Source: an uncultured Selenomonadales bacterium
GTDB lineage: Bacteria; Bacillota; Negativicutes; Selenomonadales; Selenomonadaceae
Length of the DNA stretch: 19,448 nucleotides
Assembly (NCBI GenBank): GCA_937901445.1
Contig: CALDHY010000084.1
Location: 1-19,448, forward strand
Reading direction: 5' to 3'
The notes below the pieces were generated by a model. It made no database searches, was not told where the DNA came from, and saw nothing but the letters and a program-made list of their open reading frames with translations. Below are positions 16,599 through 19,448 of the stretch, piece after piece. The translations under genes were made by a program, and so were the position numbers. Position 1 is the stretch's first letter; the number at the start of each line of letters is the position of its first letter.

Positions 16599-16600
16599 TT
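16565..16600. terminator. Second, near-identical bidirectional terminator
   Basis: AAAAAATCCTCGC (16565-16577) pairs with GCAAGGATTTTTT (16587-16599), one mismatch, loop CGTAAAAAA, then T. It is nearly the same sequence as the flgD terminator 170 bases upstream. It has runs of A and T on both sides, so it could also stop minus-strand transcripts coming from cheX. Confidence 0.75.
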
Positions 16601-16601
16601 A

Positions 16602-16629
16602 TTGCGATAAATTTTATTTTTGATAAAAT
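16602..16629 (+). promoter_or_regulatory. Promoter of the 94-residue protein gene
   Basis: TTGCGA (16602-16607), 16 bp, then TAAAAT (16624-16629) with an extended -10 TG at 16621-16622. It begins directly after the second terminator and lies 17 bases before the GGAGG of the gene. Confidence 0.5.
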
Positions 16630-16659
16630 AAGTAAAATAAGTCAGCGGAGGTAATAAGT

Positions 16660-16944
16660 ATGAGTAATGGAAAATATCTTTTTCAAGAAAATGCATTCGG
16701 CGATATGTATGAAGATTCATTTTTTGCAGATGAATTTCCGAAACGCCCGCCGGAAAATTCTAAAGTCGAAAATTCGGCTGAAGCCGCTGCAATAAGCGCG
16801 GCAACTGCGCACGTTCGCCTTTCAAATGAAGTTGACGCGGGGCAAGAAGCCAATAAAGCCATAAGTTCCGCCTTTAACATTGGCGGCAATTTGGGCGGCG
16901 GCAACTTTAATAATTTTTCCGGAAATATTTTTGGCGGTATTTAA
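16660..16944 (+). CDS. Small hypothetical protein with Gly/Asn-rich tail
   Basis: 94 residues, family not recognised. The N-terminal half is acidic and aromatic (YLFQENAFGDMYEDSFF). The middle is alanine-rich and probably helical (AEAAAISAATAHVRLSNEV). The last 22 residues are Gly, Asn and Phe (NIGGNLGGGNFNNFSG). There is no signal peptide or membrane segment. It is likely a real gene: a good promoter, a GGAGG at 16647-16651 eight bases from the ATG, and codon use like its neighbours. It stands alone between a terminator and a convergent cheX. Proximity to flagellar and chemotaxis genes hints at motility, but nothing in the sequence shows it. Confidence 0.7.
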   Translation: MSNGKYLFQENAFGDMYEDSFFADEFPKRPPENSKVENSAEAAAISAATAHVRLSNEVDAGQEANKAISSAFNIGGNLGGGNFNNFSGNIFGGI

Positions 16945-16975
16945 AATAATTCCAAAAATATTTTGCGCGGCGGGG

Positions 16976-17473
16976 TTAATCAATAAGCCCTGCCGTACTT
17001 TTTCCGGGCTTGGCGCGGCGAATTGCAATGAGAATATTTACGCCGTGCCCGCCAACGTCCATTTCGACGCCTAAACATTGTGAAGTTCCAATAGTCATCA
17101 TTTCACCGGCGGCAATGGCAAGACTCGGCGGCGTAATATCTGCCTCATAGCCGAGTTTTGTTAAATTGGTCGTGGCGTTTGCAGTCAACATATTTGACAA
17201 TTCAGAAATTGCACTGCGCGCCAATTCGTCCATTTCGGCAACGGGCATCCCCATCATCATTGTTGACGCAATAAATTTAGCAGTATCTTCTTTCATATTG
17301 TAAACAACACTGCCAATTAATTCTTTTTTGAAGTTGACACGCACCGCTACGCCGTCGTTTGCAACTTCCTTATCGTGTAAATAAACTTTCGTCCTTTTTG
17401 GCGTAGGACAACCCAAAATCGGCATAACTGACATGAACGCCTCAATAAACGGATTAGCGAGTTTTACGTTCAT
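16976..17473 (-). CDS. cheX: CheX-like chemotaxis (CheY-P) phosphatase
   Basis: 165 residues from the ATG at 17471-17473, which has AAGGGG eight bases upstream. A longer open frame from 17509 starts inside an inverted repeat and is not supported. CheX dephosphorylates CheY-P and so resets the flagellar switch signal. The family signature is visible: ELARSAISELSNML contains the E-x2-N catalytic pair near residue 100, and TPP follows about 22 residues later, as in the CheC/CheX/FliY signature. The body (KELIGSVVYNMKEDTAKFIASTMMG-like) and a C-terminal GVNILIAIR strand fit the fold. It stands apart from other che genes. It converges with the 94-residue gene, 31 bases away, with no terminator between. 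Confidence 0.8.
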   Translation of the reverse strand: MNVKLANPFIEAFMSVMPILGCPTPKRTKVYLHDKEVANDGVAVRVNFKKELIGSVVYNMKEDTAKFIASTMMMGMPVAEMDELARSAISELSNMLTANATTNLTKLGYEADITPPSLAIAAGEMMTIGTSQCLGVEMDVGGHGVNILIAIRRAKPGKSTAGLID

Positions 17474-17495
17474 AATATATCCCCTTCCGCAAAGT

Positions 17496-17516
17496 CGACA
17501 TTCATTCAAAATGTCG
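17496..17516 (-). promoter_or_regulatory. Perfect inverted repeat in the cheX leader
   Basis: CGACATT (17496-17502) and AATGTCG (17510-17516) form a 7-bp perfect stem with a seven-base loop, about 22 bases upstream of the cheX start. There is no T-run, so it is not a terminator. It could be an operator or an RNA hairpin near the ribosome-binding site. Confidence 0.5.
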
Positions 17517-17626
17517 CTACAAAAATTTCCTTAAAAATTCTATAAACTAAAATAAAATCCCTGCCCAATTTGAAAAAATTTTTTTAGCCACAAATTTTTT
17601 CGACAATGTTACTCATGGTAATTCTG

Positions 17627-17635
17627 TGATACAAT
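17627..17635 (+). promoter_or_regulatory. argD extended -10 promoter element
   Basis: TGATACAAT (17627-17635) is an extended -10 (TG-n-TACAAT) placed 16 bases before the ribosome-binding region of argD. No convincing -35 is seen at 16-18 bp, which is common for extended -10 promoters. Confidence 0.4.
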
Positions 17636-17665
17636 ATATTAAATTTTATGAGTGAGGTTTTTTTA

Positions 17666-18859
17666 ATGAAAGACAAAGAAATTTTTACACGCGACGATAA
17701 TAATTATTTGCCGGTGTTCAATCGCTACAAGATAGTTTTGGAGCGCGGCGAGGGTGCGTATTTGTACGATATTAACGGCAAGCGGTACATTGATTTTTTG
17801 GCGGGAATAGCGGTAAATGTTTTGGGACATAATTATAAGCCGCTGGTTGACGCAATTTCTCAACAAGCGGCAAAAGTTATTCACGTTTCAAATTTATATT
17901 ACACGGAGCCGCAAGCCGCCGCCGCTGAAAAGTTGGTAACGCTTAGCGGCTTAGACAGAGCATTTTTCGCAAATTCCGGCGCGGAGGCAAATGAAGGCGC
18001 AATAAAAATCGCCCGCAAATACGCTCATCAATTCGACGCTGAAAAATCCCAAATTATCACGGCGTGGGACAGTTTTCACGGGCGCACGCTTGCCACTTTG
18101 ACTGCAACGGGGCAACCGAAATATCACAAAGGATTTGAACCGTTGCCGGGCGGCTTTGACTACGTACACTACAACGATATTTCCGAGCTTGAAGAAAAAA
18201 TTTCTGATAAAACCTGCGCGGTTATGCTTGAAACAATTCAAGGCGAAGGCGGCGTTTATCCGCCGAAAAATGACTATCTTAAAAAAGTTCGTGAACTTTG
18301 CGATAAACACGGCGCACTTTTAATTTTGGATGAAATTCAAGCGGGAATAGGGCGCAGCGGTAAATTTTTCGCCTATGAAAAGTACGGGATTAAACCTGAC
18401 ATTGTAACGCTTGCAAAAGGATTGGCGGGCGGCGTGCCAATAGGCGCGTTTATCTGTACCGAAAAAGTCGCGCAGGCTTTCCACGCCGGAGATCACGGTA
18501 CAACTTTTGGCGGAAATCCTTTAGCTTGTGCGGCGGCAAATGTTGTACTTGACACTGTACCGAATGAAAAATTTTTGGCGCACGTCGAAGAAGTCGGCAA
18601 ATATTTCAAAGATAAATTGATTGAACTGCAACAAAAATATCCCGACCAAATTTCTGAAGTACGCGGCGAAGGTTTAATTTTGGGCGCGCAACTTTCAAAC
18701 TCAAAAAAATCCGGCGTCGAAATTGTCAATGAATGCATGCAACGCGGCGCAATTATTAATTGTACTGTTGGAACCGTTTTAAGATTTATCCCGCCGCTGA
18801 TTATCACCAATGAACAAGTTGACGAAGTTATAAATATTTTGGACGAAGTTTTAAAGTAA
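17666..18859 (+). CDS. argD: Acetylornithine aminotransferase
   Basis: 397 residues from the ATG at 17666. An ATG 18 bases earlier is open, but the GTGAGG ribosome-binding site (17652-17657) lies between the two, so the later start is preferred. ArgD is a PLP-dependent class III aminotransferase that makes N-acetylornithine from the semialdehyde and glutamate in arginine synthesis. Motifs are YLYDINGKRYIDFLAGIAV near the N-terminus, FANSGAEANEGAIK, SFHGRTLATLTATGQ, the PLP-binding aspartate in LILDEIQAGIGRSGK, the Schiff-base lysine in TLAKGLAGGVPIGA, and TTFGGNPLACAAA. It is alone here, without other arg genes. Related activities (succinylornithine or ornithine transaminase) are possible, but ArgD is the best fit. 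Confidence 0.92.
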   Translation: MKDKEIFTRDDNNYLPVFNRYKIVLERGEGAYLYDINGKRYIDFLAGIAVNVLGHNYKPLVDAISQQAAKVIHVSNLYYTEPQAAAAEKLVTLSGLDRAFFANSGAEANEGAIKIARKYAHQFDAEKSQIITAWDSFHGRTLATLTATGQPKYHKGFEPLPGGFDYVHYNDISELEEKISDKTCAVMLETIQGEGGVYPPKNDYLKKVRELCDKHGALLILDEIQAGIGRSGKFFAYEKYGIKPDIVTLAKGLAGGVPIGAFICTEKVAQAFHAGDHGTTFGGNPLACAAANVVLDTVPNEKFLAHVEEVGKYFKDKLIELQQKYPDQISEVRGEGLILGAQLSNSKKSGVEIVNECMQRGAIINCTVGTVLRFIPPLIITNEQVDEVINILDEVLK

Positions 18860-18865
18860 AAAAAT

Positions 18866-18905
18866 TCCCCCGCGTTAAATAAAAAAACTGCGCGAGGGAT
18901 TTTTT
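18866..18905. terminator. Bidirectional terminator between argD and rpiB
   Basis: TCCCCCGCG (18866-18874) pairs with CGCGAGGGA (18891-18899), nine positions with one mismatch, followed by six T on the plus strand and by AA and seven T on the minus strand. It sits seven bases after the argD stop and serves the convergent rpiB as well. Confidence 0.85.
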
Positions 18906-18920
18906 GTTTAATTTTAAAAA

Positions 18921-19361
18921 TTAATTTTCAAGTGAAGAAATTTTTGCAATTCGGCGGTTATGTCTTTCATCGCCGGAAAAATCAGCAGTCAACCACGCAC
19001 GGACAATTTCGCCTGCAGGTCCGAATCCTAAAACACGCCCGCCCATTGCCAAAACATTTGCGTTGTTATGTTCACGGCTCATCTTTGCCGAAAAAACATC
19101 GTTGCACAGGGCACAGCGAATACCTTTAATTTTATTGGCGGCTATTGAAATTCCAATTCCCGTCCCGCAAAGTACAATCCCGCGTTCAGAATTGCCGCTT
19201 ACAACTTCCGCACAAACTTTTTCTGCAATGTCGGGATAATCTACAGCCGCGTTGCCGAATGTTCCAACGTCATTAATTTCCACGTCAAATTCTGCCAAAA
19301 CTTTTTTCACGGCGTCCTTCAATTCAACCGCGCCATGATCACTGCCTATTGTAATTTTCAT
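18921..19361 (-). CDS. rpiB: Ribose-5-phosphate isomerase B
   Basis: 146 residues, usual for RpiB/LacAB-family isomerases. It interconverts ribose-5-phosphate and ribulose-5-phosphate in the pentose phosphate pathway. Motifs are IGSDHGAVELK at the N-terminus, DVGTF, VDYPDIAEKV, the catalytic-Cys loop GIVLCGTGIGISIAANK near residue 65, and SREHNNANVLAMGGRV near 95 with the phosphate-binding residues. The ATG has GGAG at about 19371-19374. A strong promoter lies directly upstream, so the gene begins its own transcript. It converges with argD. Confidence 0.95.
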   Translation of the reverse strand: MKITIGSDHGAVELKDAVKKVLAEFDVEINDVGTFGNAAVDYPDIAEKVCAEVVSGNSERGIVLCGTGIGISIAANKIKGIRCALCNDVFSAKMSREHNNANVLAMGGRVLGFGPAGEIVRAWLTADFSGDERHNRRIAKISSLEN

Positions 19362-19385
19362 TTTATCAGCTCCAAATTTTTTTTG

Positions 19386-19414
19386 ATTGTATAATTATTT
19401 AAATTCGGCGTCAA
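19386..19414 (-). promoter_or_regulatory. rpiB promoter
   Basis: On the minus strand TTGACG (19409-19414), 17 bp, TACAAT (19386-19391): five of six consensus bases in each hexamer at ideal spacing, about 12 bases before the ribosome-binding site. Confidence 0.75.
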
Positions 19415-19432
19415 TATTTTTGTTGCAGAAAT

Positions 19433-19448
19433 AGATCGGAAGAGCGTC
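19433..19448 (+). other. Illumina adapter sequence at contig end
   Basis: The final 16 bases, AGATCGGAAGAGCGTC, equal the start of the standard Illumina TruSeq adapter read-through sequence. They are not genomic. The true contig ends at about 19432. Confidence 0.95.

Noticed and set aside
17474..17509. N-terminal extension of cheX (MNECRLCGRGYI)
   Set aside because: It reads through the inverted repeat and the ribosome-binding site of the downstream ATG; family similarity starts at the later methionine.

Overview
The window looks like chromosomal DNA from a motile, low-GC, diderm Firmicute of the Negativicutes, most likely Selenomonadaceae-like. This is inferred from the protein families together: secA and prfB on one strand with a DUF2993 - DUF5693 - csaB group, flagellar FliK and FlgD, a CheX-type phosphatase, and a large RTX-type protein whose C-terminal tail suits type I secretion. 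No rRNA or other taxonomic marker is present. The left end cuts through an isoleucyl-tRNA synthetase gene. The last 16 bases (19433-19448) match the start of a standard Illumina adapter, so the right end is an assembly artefact.

Layout. (1) 1-3179: the 5' end of ileS (minus) diverges from a 979-residue RTX-like repeat protein (plus). The RTX promoter has a consensus -35 and a consensus -10 separated by a 20-bp spacer that ends in ten consecutive G, an arrangement typical of slipped-strand phase variation. (2) 3195-13695, all minus strand, in transcription order: secA, a 13-unit tandem repeat, thiM-thiE-thiD (thiamine precursor salvage, tightly coupled), prfB with its programmed +1 frameshift, a DUF2993 lipid-binding-type protein, a DUF5693 membrane protein and csaB (cell-wall polymer pyruvylation). 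(3) 13852-16377, plus: fliK and flgD, closed by a strong terminator. (4) 16378-17509: a spacer with two near-identical terminator hairpins and a possible gene remnant, then a 94-residue unknown protein (plus) facing a CheX-like gene (minus). (5) 17666-19361: argD (plus) and rpiB (minus) converge on a shared bidirectional terminator.

Several gene starts were moved to match ribosome-binding sites: secA, thiM, DUF2993, cheX and argD all start downstream of the longest open frame. prfB starts upstream of it, in another frame. ileS and thiD use TTG, and secA probably does too.

The most unusual signals are the G-tract promoter, the tandem array between secA and thiM with its five-unit higher-order repeat, in-frame repeats in the FliK hook-length ruler, and a dispersed AT-rich repeat upstream of both csaB and prfB.
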